DNA of 35,853 nt, from IMG/VR virus record IMGVR_UViG_3300028558_000068, positions 1 through 35,853 of that record. One strand, written 5' to 3'. Numbering within the stretch: the stretch's first letter is position 1; every line of letters begins with the position of its first letter. The notes beneath the pieces were generated by a model. It was not told the origin of the DNA and searched no databases. It saw nothing but the letters and a program-made list of their open reading frames with translations. Positions 6,998-16,416 of the stretch are shown in pieces. The DNA comes from a virus. Made by a program: the position numbers and the translations under genes.

Positions 6998-8560
6998 TTA
7001 CTTTGCTTCTCTATATTGGGTTGGCTGTGTTAGTTTTTTTGCCCTATTCAACATAGCATCTGGTGAGTTAATCTTCTTACCAACAAAATCCCTAGCCCAT
7101 TGTAGAATTCCTTCTGGTGACATTTTGGGTAATTGTAATTGTTGAAGCATACTTGCTTGTCGTGAATCGCCCACAGTTTCCATAACATATCTTGCAATCG
7201 TTGACTCATTAACTAAGTCAATTCCAGTACTCTTTTTAACATCAGCGAATAACTGTTTGGTATTAGCATCTGACGGACTAAATACACGCTTCATCAAAGC
7301 GCCCCCCTTTTCACCTTCAGCTCCTAGTTTGGTGTTTAATTCATTTCTAGTTTGCACCAAGTCAGAATATTTAGAATTTAATGTGCTGTAACTATCAGGA
7401 AGTTTAGCTTTTAATGACGTATTTAATTCGCCCGTAAATTTCCTTAATGCCGCTGTGGTTGAGTCTGTCACTGGAACAGTCAAGTCTTTTCTGCCTGAAT
7501 AAATGCGGTCTTGGGCAAAATCAATAAACTTATCTACTTGTGAAGCCGTTGGATTTGCTCCTAATGCTTGAGCTTGGGATGAAATGTCATTGACCATTTT
7601 TGTATCTCCCTCAATAGCAGTCTTGCCAGAAAGATAACTATTGAGATTTTGTCTAAACTTCGTAACCATATTTCCTACTGGTTTGTCACCAACACCAGCA
7701 CTGTTAAGAACATCAGATTTTGTAGAACCAATGTTATCTAGTTTCCTCTGAATCGTATCTAATGCTTCCTGCGCTCGTGTCCCAGCATATTCAAGCGGTG
7801 TTTGATTTTTATAACTGGCAGTAGCATTCTTAGCAATTTGTGCATATTTATCAAAAGTAGGAGCAGAAGATTCACCAAGAGCGCTTTTTACTTGTTCGGG
7901 AATAGGATTTGCCATTAAATTTTCTATAGCCGTTTTAGGATTTGGAATACTTGGTATCTTATCAGTAACAGCAGTCGCCATATCTTTAGCACTAGTTACG
8001 GCAGTATCAACGCCACTTTTGATAGCATCTCCAACAACGGGCGTGGCCTTTTCACCAACACCCATTAAGGCAGTATTGAGAACATCACTTAACCCTTTCT
8101 GAATATCAGGAGTCATGCCTGGGATTTTACTGATACCAGAACCAATAGCATTAAATATATCTTTCCCTAGACTCTTTTCTGGAGGAGGAGGTAGAACACT
8201 TGTTAGAATACCTCCAGCAGTTCCGGCAACATCACCAGCAATATGTCCTGCAGCAGTCGCAACGGAAGCAACATCAGCAAGAGGACTTCCGCCAGCGTTT
8301 TGTGCATTTTGGGGAATATCAGTTACTGCTTTTGTGACATTTTGTGCGCCCTGGCTGAATGTATTTCCAAGATTTTTAACCACCATTTTGCCGTAGTCAA
8401 ACAGTCCATTAACAATGGGATTTCCATTTGATTTGTCTGGCTGAGCAAAGAAAGCGGCAGTTTGAGAAGGCGACATATGTGTACCAACTGGTTGCGGAGT
8501 AGGACTACTCCCTTGAGTAAAATCGGCTGTTTGTTGCGGGTCTAGGTGTGTAGGATTCAT
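6998..8560 (-). CDS. putative internal virion/ejection protein
   Basis: 520 residues. It starts MNPTHLDPQQTADFTQ, one base after the stop of its upstream neighbour (TAACATG). The N-terminal part is Pro/Gln-rich, then comes a long alanine/glycine-rich amphipathic region (about 80-200; DVASVATAAGHIAGDVAGTA), then charged helices to the end. Low-complexity Ala/Gly helices of this kind are typical of podovirus ejection proteins that form a trans-envelope conduit. No catalytic motif seen. Its place next to the muramidase-containing protein and nozzle supports the call. Confidence 0.6.
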   Translation of the reverse strand: MNPTHLDPQQTADFTQGSSPTPQPVGTHMSPSQTAAFFAQPDKSNGNPIVNGLFDYGKMVVKNLGNTFSQGAQNVTKAVTDIPQNAQNAGGSPLADVASVATAAGHIAGDVAGTAGGILTSVLPPPPEKSLGKDIFNAIGSGISKIPGMTPDIQKGLSDVLNTALMGVGEKATPVVGDAIKSGVDTAVTSAKDMATAVTDKIPSIPNPKTAIENLMANPIPEQVKSALGESSAPTFDKYAQIAKNATASYKNQTPLEYAGTRAQEALDTIQRKLDNIGSTKSDVLNSAGVGDKPVGNMVTKFRQNLNSYLSGKTAIEGDTKMVNDISSQAQALGANPTASQVDKFIDFAQDRIYSGRKDLTVPVTDSTTAALRKFTGELNTSLKAKLPDSYSTLNSKYSDLVQTRNELNTKLGAEGEKGGALMKRVFSPSDANTKQLFADVKKSTGIDLVNESTIARYVMETVGDSRQASMLQQLQLPKMSPEGILQWARDFVGKKINSPDAMLNRAKKLTQPTQYREAK

Positions 8561-8561
8561 G

Positions 8562-10988
8562 TTATTGAACAATATCCGAACTCCCATCGGCATTTATTTT
8601 AATTGTAACACCGTTTTTTGTTACAGTACTTCCCGCCTTTGGCACTGGTGTTTGAGGTGTTTGATTTGAAAGTGGCGCTCCGGTAAAGTGCGACGGGTCA
8701 ATTGACTGTAAAGAAGCATTAAGGGAGGCTTTTAGATTATCTATCTTGGCAAGTCCGTCTGTAAGAGTATCTCCGCTTACACCCAATAAACCGAGGGTTG
8801 GCACGAAAGAAGCGATATTCCACGGAGAGGGAATTGCGTTATTTACTGGCAATTGAGGCAGTGCATTTTCTCCTAAATCAACTGAAAAAGTACCAGGTCG
8901 TGCAGTACCAACAATACCTTTGAGAGTAGAGAGAGCCGCCAAAGTGTTTGAAGAATATTGTTTTAATTGGGTTCCGAAGTTTGCATCCCACAATCCTGCT
9001 GTTGGGTTAACCTCTGCCGCACCAATTTTATTGGCAAGTCCATCAGGAGCTACACCTTTCCAATCATTCTCTACGTTATTAAGAACTGCCATTGACTTAT
9101 CATATGCTTGAACATCCTGAACTTGTCCCGAGTCTAAAGTAGCTAGTCCTAGTTGTTTAGCGTAGGCGAGAGCTTGGTTATTTGCATATCCAGCAGGATA
9201 GCCAGGAAGGTCTTGAACTTTTGAAAGGTCAATATACCCATCACCAGTAGAGTTAACATAATTTACAGCACCGCTAATGTTTGACGGTAATGCAGTTTTT
9301 GTTGCCAGAACACTTTGAATCTTACTCTGAATAGTAGGGGTCTGTCCTGGGGTTATTGATGTGGGTGGAACTTTGCTATTGGCTAGGATTTGAGCTTGAT
9401 AGTTTAAGCCGTCTTGCATCGTCTTGAACTTGGCATAGTTTCCGCCCTCTGAAGCAGGGCGAGCGCCACCTTGTGTCATTCCTGCGGCAATTTGAGCAGC
9501 TGAACCAGTCCAAGTAATTCCACCACAGTTATTATTATTCGTCGCTACAGTGGAAACACCACACAATGATTCTTGTTTTATCTGAGCGAGAAGAAGTGTC
9601 GGGTCTACACCGGCACTAGTAGCGGCAGTCATAATCTGTTGACCTGTAATGGGAGAGTTGGGAGCGAGGATAGAAATAGCGGCCTGTGCTGATTTTGCGT
9701 CTGTAACATTTCCTACAGCATTTTGTACCTGCGCCATATTCTGATTTATTTTCAATCCGTAACTAGGGTCTGTGGCATAGGTAGAGAGATTATATTGCCC
9801 GGTTGATGTAGTTATTGTGCTTGCAGAACTGGGGTCTGTGGAGTTAATGATAGGAGAATTGCTTGGTACGGTTGCGCCGCTCTTAAATTGGCCTGTGTTA
9901 GCGTTAAACGGCTCAAGATTTCCTGTAGCCGGATTAAAGGCGATAGAGTAATTGCCATTAGCTCCATATTGACCAGCGGCGGCTGCAACATCTCCCGTTG
10001 AGGCACCAGAGGCGATAAGCTGACCGATTTTTGTAATCGTATCAGCAGGAGCGCCATTAGCCGTAGCAGCTTTCAGAACTGCCATAGAGGCATCACCATT
10101 TAATTGCGCCGCATAAGTAGATTGGGTAAACATCTGTTGCTGCACTTGGAGATTGGCTGTGGCGTTCTGACTCTCACTTTGGGAAAGTAAGTCTTTGTCA
10201 TTTGCCAAGAATTGTTGTTGATAGGAAATCTGATTTGCAAGACCACTGTACTTCAAGGTGATTTGGTGTTGAATAAGCGTTTCGGCATTGTTGTAATCAT
10301 TCTGGGCGATGGACTGTTGAATACCGACATTGGTTAGGTTATAGCCATGTTGCTGTTGGAGAGCGTCAATTTCTTGGGCTTTTTCCTCTGATGTCCCACC
10401 AACACGATTAAGAATATCGTTGTATTGCTGGTTATAAGTTGCCTGCATAGCGTTGTATTGCTGTGTAAGGGCATTGGATTGCGTTTGGAGGCCTGGAACG
10501 CCTGCGGCTTGCTCCTGGGCGGCTTGGTCTGCACCCATACCCGCATATTGATCGATGAGCGCACTAATATCTGCTCCTTTGGCATTGTATTGGTCTGTAT
10601 TAGCATTAACATTTCCTTGAGTGGTATTAAGCAAAGCATTCTGGGAAGGGGTTATGTTCTGACCATTATTTCCATTCAACGCTCCAACATTTGAGATGAC
10701 TGATTGGGCATTACCAACTGCGGCAGGAGGAGTGTAGGCCGGAACATTTGCAGCTTGGGTGTTTAACGAAGTAACAGGAATCTGCGGTTGCGAGATATTT
10801 GACGGTGAGTTTTGAGAAGGTTGCAGTGGGTTAGTAGAAGCCATTGTCCAACTAGAACCGCCATTATTAAATACATATCCACTACCTTGTGGGGCAGTAG
10901 CACCGCCATTCTGACCATTGATGGAATTGTACATACCCGTATTCGGTACGTTGGGGTTTGAATCTACTGTTGTTGAAGCTGATGCCAT
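8562..10988 (-). CDS. large virion protein with embedded muramidase/glucosaminidase-like domain
   Basis: 808 residues. The N-terminal 130 are disordered Asn/Gln/Pro-rich, and about 135-300 is a long Gln-rich coiled coil. Around 445-545 lies a lysozyme-superfamily segment: GVDPTLLLAQIKQESLCG with likely catalytic Glu473, NNNNCGGITW and FKTMQDGLNYQAQIL. This matches the pattern of FlgJ-type glucosaminidase or SLT domains (ES... NNN.GG.....). The C-terminal part is mixed. It is probably carried in the particle and opens a local hole in peptidoglycan during DNA entry. It is translationally linked to the ejection protein downstream. Confidence 0.7.
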   Translation of the reverse strand: MASASTTVDSNPNVPNTGMYNSINGQNGGATAPQGSGYVFNNGGSSWTMASTNPLQPSQNSPSNISQPQIPVTSLNTQAANVPAYTPPAAVGNAQSVISNVGALNGNNGQNITPSQNALLNTTQGNVNANTDQYNAKGADISALIDQYAGMGADQAAQEQAAGVPGLQTQSNALTQQYNAMQATYNQQYNDILNRVGGTSEEKAQEIDALQQQHGYNLTNVGIQQSIAQNDYNNAETLIQHQITLKYSGLANQISYQQQFLANDKDLLSQSESQNATANLQVQQQMFTQSTYAAQLNGDASMAVLKAATANGAPADTITKIGQLIASGASTGDVAAAAGQYGANGNYSIAFNPATGNLEPFNANTGQFKSGATVPSNSPIINSTDPSSASTITTSTGQYNLSTYATDPSYGLKINQNMAQVQNAVGNVTDAKSAQAAISILAPNSPITGQQIMTAATSAGVDPTLLLAQIKQESLCGVSTVATNNNNCGGITWTGSAAQIAAGMTQGGARPASEGGNYAKFKTMQDGLNYQAQILANSKVPPTSITPGQTPTIQSKIQSVLATKTALPSNISGAVNYVNSTGDGYIDLSKVQDLPGYPAGYANNQALAYAKQLGLATLDSGQVQDVQAYDKSMAVLNNVENDWKGVAPDGLANKIGAAEVNPTAGLWDANFGTQLKQYSSNTLAALSTLKGIVGTARPGTFSVDLGENALPQLPVNNAIPSPWNIASFVPTLGLLGVSGDTLTDGLAKIDNLKASLNASLQSIDPSHFTGAPLSNQTPQTPVPKAGSTVTKNGVTIKINADGSSDIVQ

Positions 10989-11012
10989 GTTAGTTTGATT
11001 ATAATGTATATC

Positions 11013-12893
11013 CTACTTCGCTGGTAGGTTATCGGCGCTAGTAATTAAAATCTTCTCTATCTCATGCTTATCGGTGAACAGCATCCAGACTTTGAACTGA
11101 ATCCACGTTGAGGAAGCACCGATGGTATCGGAGTTTTGCCCCTCGTTGTTGTTTGATGAGACGGTAATGGAAGAAATCTTAATCCAATTTTGGAAACGGG
11201 CGATAGCCGTCTGGTTTGAGGCTGTGGTATAGGTTTCATCTACGGTCACAGTCCAAGTTCCACTAAATAGCGCTAGTTTAGCTTTTATGATATGAGCACA
11301 ACGGCCAGCACCTACACCGTTAAGGATTTCCACTTCACCACCGACACCAGAAGTCCAGTAGTTTGAAATGTTTACCGAGGAATTAGGAACGGTGAATGTA
11401 GTAGGAGAAGTCCATGTTATCGTCGCTTCTACTGGCTCCTGTTCCTTAATTCTATATTTAGAGACAATCTTGCTTGCGTTATCTAAGAAAGATTTATAAA
11501 TAGTAATATAACTATTCCACATAGCCTTTACTGTAGGATTCCCCTGATAGTCTACAGCTGGGAGTTTTGTTGAGATAAATGAACCAGCTTTCTGTTGAGT
11601 GCGATATGAATCGTCATACCAAATGCCATAGATAGGGTTAGTAGCATTAGAATAAATCCCAGCACCAGCAAGAAAAGTTCCGTTTCTAACACTATTCGTT
11701 GAAGGAATGTTCATCTCTGAAAGCGCACCTGCGGCAGAGATTTTGGTCTGACCAAAATCCTCTCCTGCTATTCTATTTCCAGCCCTATCTAAATAGGATA
11801 GTGAGTATTTATGGATTAGACTTTGAGTAGAGTCGTCATATTCATACACACCAGCGGGCATTGTTTCTTCTGTATCAAAAAGGGTGTTGTAGTTTCTGGT
11901 ATCAATCAGAACGCAGATTTTCCCGTTGATAACACTCATCCCGTTTGAATGAATGAAACGCTGTCCACTAGCTTCTGATACGAGTGATTTAAAAAGCAAG
12001 AAGTTATCCTTACGATTTAATCCTGTTAGTTTTACGAATGTTCCACCGTTCCAGTAAAGGAAATTACCGTTAGTATCCATGATATACGGAACATCATCTT
12101 TAATAACACACGATAGAGTACCCGAAGATTCTAGACGATAAAAAGTTGTTGGAGAAACTGATGTGCCATCCCAAGTATACACAGTACCCTTTCCACCAAG
12201 CAAATTAATTGTTCCTATCCAAATTCTGTTAGAAGCTGCGCGAATCCACGTTATTAAATTTTGATTCGTATTTCCAAGTTGGAGAGTATATTGACTTCCA
12301 AGACTTGCTACGCCACTTCCATCGTTTGTATCCCACGAACCAATTTGAGAACCCAACGTAGACATATACATTCTGCCGTTATAGGAAGTAAGATGTTTTT
12401 CTCCCGTATCAGAGGTGTAAGGAGTGAATTGAGTTAAGATTGGTGTTGCGTTGCCAATACCAGCTATTTTTGTAACAGAATTGGTATTTCCAGTAACATA
12501 TAGATAACTATTGAATGCTTCCATATCAGAAGCGCCTGAAAGATTGGTTGGTAGACTGCCAGAACCAGGTATCAACGTTGTAAATGCGCCAGCTAATCCA
12601 AACGCACCATCGGAAATTAAAAGTTTAGAACCAGCTACGGCGTAAATATACGGCTCTCCATCAAGCGTCTTAAACGCCACAGGTAATCCCATTCCACTTA
12701 TATTAGAACTAATACCATATCCTGATGTGTCAGAAGTATTGAGCATCATTCTATCTCCTACACGCAATTTCCCCACGTTTGAAGTGACGTCTATATTCGT
12801 AGAAGCCCACAGCGAACCGTTGACATCAGAATTGTTCGGCTGATTCCACTGAGGTAGTGAGAATTGATTTGGTTGTTTTGGCAGGGTATACAT
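11013..12893 (-). CDS. tail nozzle/tubular protein B-like beta-propeller
   Basis: 626 residues, almost all beta-strand, opening MYTLPKQPNQFSLPQWNQPN. Repeated propeller-like strands include PVAFKTLDGEPYIYAVAGSK, FNSYLYVTGNTNSVTKI, LTSYNGRMYMSTLG, NRIWIGTINLL and DDVPYIMDTNGNFLYWNGG. The C-terminus is a beta sandwich. Podoviral nozzle proteins (T7 gp12-like) are beta-propellers of this size encoded near the adaptor gene, as here. Sequence identity to T7 is not apparent, so the name is by fold pattern and position. Confidence 0.55.
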   Translation of the reverse strand: MYTLPKQPNQFSLPQWNQPNNSDVNGSLWASTNIDVTSNVGKLRVGDRMMLNTSDTSGYGISSNISGMGLPVAFKTLDGEPYIYAVAGSKLLISDGAFGLAGAFTTLIPGSGSLPTNLSGASDMEAFNSYLYVTGNTNSVTKIAGIGNATPILTQFTPYTSDTGEKHLTSYNGRMYMSTLGSQIGSWDTNDGSGVASLGSQYTLQLGNTNQNLITWIRAASNRIWIGTINLLGGKGTVYTWDGTSVSPTTFYRLESSGTLSCVIKDDVPYIMDTNGNFLYWNGGTFVKLTGLNRKDNFLLFKSLVSEASGQRFIHSNGMSVINGKICVLIDTRNYNTLFDTEETMPAGVYEYDDSTQSLIHKYSLSYLDRAGNRIAGEDFGQTKISAAGALSEMNIPSTNSVRNGTFLAGAGIYSNATNPIYGIWYDDSYRTQQKAGSFISTKLPAVDYQGNPTVKAMWNSYITIYKSFLDNASKIVSKYRIKEQEPVEATITWTSPTTFTVPNSSVNISNYWTSGVGGEVEILNGVGAGRCAHIIKAKLALFSGTWTVTVDETYTTASNQTAIARFQNWIKISSITVSSNNNEGQNSDTIGASSTWIQFKVWMLFTDKHEIEKILITSADNLPAK

Positions 12894-12894
12894 T

Positions 12895-13140
12895 TTATGT
12901 GAAACTCGTTAGGCTTCCATTCGTAAAGGTAAGTGTTTTTGTAACGGGCGTAACAACCTTTGTTATTCCGTCTTGTGTAAGAGAAGCAACGTAAGTAATT
13001 ATGGCTGTAGAACCTATTTGAATACCAAGTCGCTCCCTAAAAGCAGTCTCAACATTTCTAGGAATAGTAGAAGATTGAGACAACTGACTAATTTTAGTCT
13101 CAAGTTCCTTAATTTTCTGTTGTAAGGCTTGTATGTCCAT
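12895..13140 (-). CDS. small coiled-coil tail-module protein, 81 aa
   Basis: Residues 1-28 are a heptad coiled coil (MDIQALQQKIKELETKISQL). A motif IPRNVETAFRERL and a short beta-rich domain ending in TFTNGSLTSFT follow. Its start overlaps the stop of the upstream gene by one base, and its stop is one base from the nozzle start. This is likely a trimeric adaptor or fibre foot. I do not recognise a named family. Confidence 0.6.
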   Translation of the reverse strand: MDIQALQQKIKELETKISQLSQSSTIPRNVETAFRERLGIQIGSTAIITYVASLTQDGITKVVTPVTKTLTFTNGSLTSFT

Positions 13141-13928
13141 TAGTCTTTTGTTTGATTAGTCCATGAACTATTATTCTTACTCTGATTAGTCCACGGATTA
13201 AGAATGTACTTAAACGTAGCCGTAAAACCAGTAAGGACAAATGTTCCAACAGCGACAACTAAATGTCTAACACGACTCAGTGTTGTTGCGTTTCCTGTTA
13301 GAGAGAATGAACCTTGTGCGGCTGTAAAAATTCTTGCAGAAGGTAAAAGAGTAACTCCCAATAGAGCACCGTCGGTATTGTTGTCAAAACTCGCTAAGTG
13401 TGCGGCAGGAGGGGTAATTGCCCCATTGGTATCAAATATGTTATATCCGTTAGCTCCAGAACGCTGGGTCATTCCTACATAGTTATTAGCAACTGAGGGT
13501 TCTGTATCTCCGTAGACAATCCAAGCATTATCAACTGTTGGAGTGAGCGTTAAACTCACTATGCTACTTCCGACAGTGCCAGGGCCGCCAACAACATCGT
13601 AACCAGATGCCGTAACTCCTGTATACGAAGAAGCAATAACTATTTCAATTTTCGCTGACGAGCAAGAGGCAACAACATTGTGCGCTCCTGATGGGGCACC
13701 GAGAAGAATATAGAGATATTGCCAACGAGAACCTCCAATACGGTTATTCGCTCTTGCCCGTGTCATAGACACGCCGTTATAAGTTACGCCGGTTAAATCA
13801 TCAGTGGAAGAAAACTGCTCAACGTAGACAACTAGGGCTAAGTTGCTTCCAGTACAGGTATGAGCAAGCGTTAGGCTGGTTGTTCCAGCACTTGTCCCGT
13901 TATTCGCATTATCAAAAGCAATGGCCAT
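13140..13928 (-). CDS. beta-sandwich virion surface protein
   Basis: 262 residues opening MAIAFDNANNGTSAGTTSLTL, then AHTCTGSNLALVVYV and GVTYNGVSMTRA. This pattern recurs in many environmental phage structural proteins as a jelly-roll or Ig-like decoration or fibre domain. The C-terminus carries an Asn/Trp/Thr repeat (ILNPWTNQSKNNSSWTNQTKD) that may be a tether. No transmembrane segment. It lies between two other beta-rich structural genes. The exact role in the particle is not determined. Confidence 0.6.
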   Translation of the reverse strand: MAIAFDNANNGTSAGTTSLTLAHTCTGSNLALVVYVEQFSSTDDLTGVTYNGVSMTRARANNRIGGSRWQYLYILLGAPSGAHNVVASCSSAKIEIVIASSYTGVTASGYDVVGGPGTVGSSIVSLTLTPTVDNAWIVYGDTEPSVANNYVGMTQRSGANGYNIFDTNGAITPPAAHLASFDNNTDGALLGVTLLPSARIFTAAQGSFSLTGNATTLSRVRHLVVAVGTFVLTGFTATFKYILNPWTNQSKNNSSWTNQTKD

Positions 13929-13929
13929 T

Positions 13930-14337
13930 TTACGTTACGCTTATCAAGCCATTCGTACCGTCAAAAGTAATTACGAAGGTGTCATTATTTACTAGCGTTA
14001 CAGATGAACCATAATCATACCAACCGATTAAATACCCAGTGCTTGAGTCATAGATAACGACATACTGAAATGCGGCAACCGCACCGGAGGCCGTAAGAGT
14101 AAGATTGTTTAATTTAAGATTATACGTTCCTCCTGTTTGAGTTGAGGAGGTCGTGGTGATATTCCTTGTTGAAAGGTTGGTATAGGAAATCTGTGTCAAG
14201 TCAGTTAGTTGACTATTAGTATTAACGGGAGTATTCGCTGTCGCACAAAGAGCTACAGTGAGCTGGTCAGAGCCGAGGTTAAATTGCCCATTAGCAAGGT
14301 TTGCTACGAACGGATTAAATTTGTTGAATGTTGCCAT
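13930..14337 (-). CDS. head/tail decoration-type structural protein, 135 aa
   Basis: Begins MATFNKFNPFVANLANGQFN, with LGSDQLTVALCATANTPVNT next. This opening ('NKFN.FV..LA....NLGSD.L...L..T.P') is familiar from small phage structural proteins of many siphoviruses and podoviruses. The remainder is regular beta strand with an AFQYVVIYDSSTGYLIGWYDYG core. It is one base downstream of the adaptor gene's stop. It probably sits on the capsid or tail surface. Confidence 0.6.
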   Translation of the reverse strand: MATFNKFNPFVANLANGQFNLGSDQLTVALCATANTPVNTNSQLTDLTQISYTNLSTRNITTTSSTQTGGTYNLKLNNLTLTASGAVAAFQYVVIYDSSTGYLIGWYDYGSSVTLVNNDTFVITFDGTNGLISVT

Positions 14338-14338
14338 A

Positions 14339-15070
14339 TTATCTTCGATATTTATACTTTGGATAAAACCTCTTTACGTTATCTTTTTCTCTATCTGAAT
14401 AAAACTCTGGGATTTCTACTTGCTCATATCTAATTACTTCATTTCCAAACTCTTTTCCAATATCCATACCGTGCGACATGGCGTATTTCCATGTGGCATA
14501 GTCGACCAAATAAGGGTGTAACGTCTCGGCAAAGCCAGGAACCTTTGTCGTATCTGTATAGAGGTAATACGCTGGGGGGCGTTGGTATTTGACCTTTAAT
14601 GCACCTGTGCGGGCAAAGTTTGGTGCTGGAAGTAGGAAGATAGAGTTCGCTGTCCGCATAAAAGCATACGGTTGCGAAGGAACGATAAAACGCTGTGTCA
14701 TAGACACGTTGTCATTGGCGTAATCCCTTTGAGATACTTCGTTGAGGGTATACCAAACTCCTCCTGTGTTCTGGACTTCAATAGAGATTATTTCTAGGAA
14801 GTTAACAGCGAATTGGTAGTCCTGTTGATTGGCGACGAGGTTAGTTATCGCAAAAGGATAATCACTATAGTTATTGTCATCAAACTGCCAACGACCGTCA
14901 CTCTTTACGACAATGTTACGGAAACGGGAATATCCCTCATTTATATAATTCGTAATGAGCTGGAGGCGTTGTGTGTTGTTTGATATTTGACCGAATCCGG
15001 TATCACCAAATAGATTGGTTTCAATATTCTGAATTAATCCCGTGTTGTTTACGACGTCGTTAAAAATCAT
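14339..15070 (-). CDS. head-to-tail adaptor, tail tubular protein A-like
   Basis: 243 residues: mostly helical N-terminus (LQLITNYINEGYSRFRNIVV), a central beta domain and a helical C-terminus (HPYLVDYATWKYAMSHGMDIG). Features such as DDNNYSDYPFAITNLVANQQ, SIEVQNTGGVWYTL and YQRPPAYYLYTDTT resemble podovirus adaptor proteins (T7 gp11 or P22 gp4 type). It is the first gene after a promoter with an operator-like palindrome, so it heads the tail operon. The ATG lies immediately beside a leader hairpin and has no Shine-Dalgarno. Confidence 0.6.
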   Translation of the reverse strand: MIFNDVVNNTGLIQNIETNLFGDTGFGQISNNTQRLQLITNYINEGYSRFRNIVVKSDGRWQFDDNNYSDYPFAITNLVANQQDYQFAVNFLEIISIEVQNTGGVWYTLNEVSQRDYANDNVSMTQRFIVPSQPYAFMRTANSIFLLPAPNFARTGALKVKYQRPPAYYLYTDTTKVPGFAETLHPYLVDYATWKYAMSHGMDIGKEFGNEVIRYEQVEIPEFYSDREKDNVKRFYPKYKYRR

Positions 15071-15071
15071 T

Positions 15072-15090
15072 GGGGTTTAATTAAAACCCC
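15072..15090 (-). promoter_or_regulatory. leader hairpin against the start codon of the adaptor gene
   Basis: A seven-base-pair stem (GGGGTTT/AAACCCC) with a five-base loop ends one base before the ATG. Predicted transcription starts about 20 bases further up, so the leader is essentially this hairpin. It could block, expose or stabilise the 5' end of the tail message. The portal gene has the same arrangement. Confidence 0.55.
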
Positions 15091-15117
15091 TGCAACGAGA
15101 GTTTGCTAATTACCTAT

Positions 15118-15145
15118 AGTATACCACTGTGGTATTTGCGTGCAA
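15118..15145 (-). promoter_or_regulatory. tail-operon promoter with embedded 15-bp palindrome
   Basis: On the minus strand: TTGCAC, 16 bases, TATACT with extended -10 (TGGTATACT). Start of transcription expected near 15111. A perfect palindrome ATACCAC-T-GTGGTAT covers 15121-15135, overlapping the -10 and spacer. That is the position expected for a repressor or activator site. The same GTGGTATA(A/C)T core recurs at three other promoters in this window. Confidence 0.65.
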
Positions 15146-15159
15146 TTACACACTATGTA

Positions 15160-15202
15160 CTGCCCTCTGGTTGCACTGGATGTTTAGTCCAGCAGAGAGC
15201 AG
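15160..15202 (-). terminator. two-part hairpin between glycan cassette and tail promoter
   Basis: Minus-strand RNA folds with a 10-bp outer stem (CTGCTCTCTG/CAGAGGGCAG, one U-G pair) and a 5-bp inner stem (CTGGA/TCCAG). On the plus strand the U-G pair becomes a C-A mismatch, so the structure belongs to minus-strand RNA. No U-run follows, so it would be a factor-dependent terminator, attenuator or RNA-processing site. Confidence 0.45.
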
Positions 15203-15224
15203 AACGTAATGAACAATGCGCTCT

Positions 15225-15782
15225 CTATTTCTTTAGATTTTCTGGTTTCCTCTGGGAGTTTTTATTCTGCTGGCGGAACTTGTTTTTCCAATCTTGTAGG
15301 TGGTTAAAGGTATCAACAACAATCTTTCCACCCTTAATGTTAGCCGTTTCAATGTCATCATACTCATCCTTTAATAAAGGTCTAACTTCCTTTTGAATGA
15401 TGGGAATGGCACGGTCTTTGATTTTCTGTACTTTAAGGGCAATCTTATTACGTTCAATCTCCTTACCCTCCTTAATCGTTTTTAAGTCCTCAAATGCTTT
15501 CTTTTTTTCAGGCGGAATGGCGGCAAGTTTAATCTGTTGAATCTCATTGCCAATCTTTTCTAATTCCTCAATTTCAGCATTGATTTTATTTTGTAGAGCA
15601 TCGCCTTTTTCCATTAACTCTTTAGGGTTACACTCGTTGGTATACTTTCGTTGCTCTGTTCGCATTTTCTCCAATTCAACTTCAATACCCTCCAACTCAA
15701 TTGAAATTTTCCGGCCTTTAGTAACAAGAATATCTTTTTCTTCCAAATATTCCCGCAGCTTTTTGTTACTGATTATTATCAT
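15225..15782 (-). CDS. coiled-coil protein at end of glycan cassette
   Basis: 185 residues, strongly charged and helical throughout. The heptad pattern runs from about residue 25 to 125 (ELEGIEVELEKMRTEQRKYT, EIEELEKIGNEIQQIKLA). The C-terminus is basic. It overlaps the upstream glycosyltransferase by 17 bases, so the two are translated together. No enzymatic motif is visible. It may be a phage structural spacer or an assembly factor. It could also be cytoplasmic, since no signal peptide is present. Confidence 0.6.
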   Translation of the reverse strand: MIIISNKKLREYLEEKDILVTKGRKISIELEGIEVELEKMRTEQRKYTNECNPKELMEKGDALQNKINAEIEELEKIGNEIQQIKLAAIPPEKKKAFEDLKTIKEGKEIERNKIALKVQKIKDRAIPIIQKEVRPLLKDEYDDIETANIKGGKIVVDTFNHLQDWKNKFRQQNKNSQRKPENLKK

Positions 15783-16416
15783 GTTTTTTATTTATATATT
15801 CTACTATTTCTTCGTGGTGAATAAGTGTGTTGTTAATCATAGAATCCCCGTGAATCCTGTAATTGAACAATCTAATCGGTACTGTGGTGACTGAAAAACC
15901 TGCTTTAGTTGCCCGAATCCAAAAATCCCAGTCCTCATATCCCAATTTCATTTGCTCGTCGTAACCTCCGACCTTTTCCCATATCTTTCGTCTGAATAGG
16001 GATGAGGCTACAATTTGATTATGTTTCCGAAAATCCGCATAGGTTGGGTGGTCTAGGAAACGATAATGTTCTTCTCTGCCGTCAAACTCCGTAACGAATA
16101 CGGCAACTATATCATCTACATCAACCGTGAACTCTAAAAAATGTTCTTCTATCGTGTCATCAGAGTCTAAACAGAGGATATAATCTCCTGTGGCGGCGGC
16201 TATACCCGTGTTCCTTGCCCCAGAAAGGCCTCTATTAGCTTGGTAAATGTACTTAACGGGGTATTTTGCCACTATCTCTTTGGTATTGTCTGCAGAACCA
16301 TCATCAACCACAATGATTTCAAGAGGCGGAACGGTCTGTTTAAGGCAACTCTCTATCGTTTCAGCGATATAGTGTCCGTAATTATATGCTGGAATGATAA
16401 TACTTACGGTAGACAT
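15766..16416 (-). CDS. family 2 glycosyltransferase
   Basis: 216 residues with a textbook GT-A domain: VSIIIPAYNYGHYIAETIES at the N-terminus, IIVVDDGSADNT (34-45), NRGLSGARNTGI (61-72) and the metal/nucleotide-binding DSDD at 84-87. A GYDEQMKLGYEDWDFWIRA segment near the end supplies the usual ED acceptor-side motif. It transfers a sugar from a nucleotide donor. At 216 residues it is short, with little beyond the catalytic domain and no membrane anchor. It shares a 13-base overlap with the GT17-like gene, placing it in the same operon. Confidence 0.88.
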   Translation of the reverse strand: MSTVSIIIPAYNYGHYIAETIESCLKQTVPPLEIIVVDDGSADNTKEIVAKYPVKYIYQANRGLSGARNTGIAAATGDYILCLDSDDTIEEHFLEFTVDVDDIVAVFVTEFDGREEHYRFLDHPTYADFRKHNQIVASSLFRRKIWEKVGGYDEQMKLGYEDWDFWIRATKAGFSVTTVPIRLFNYRIHGDSMINNTLIHHEEIVEYINKKHDNNQ

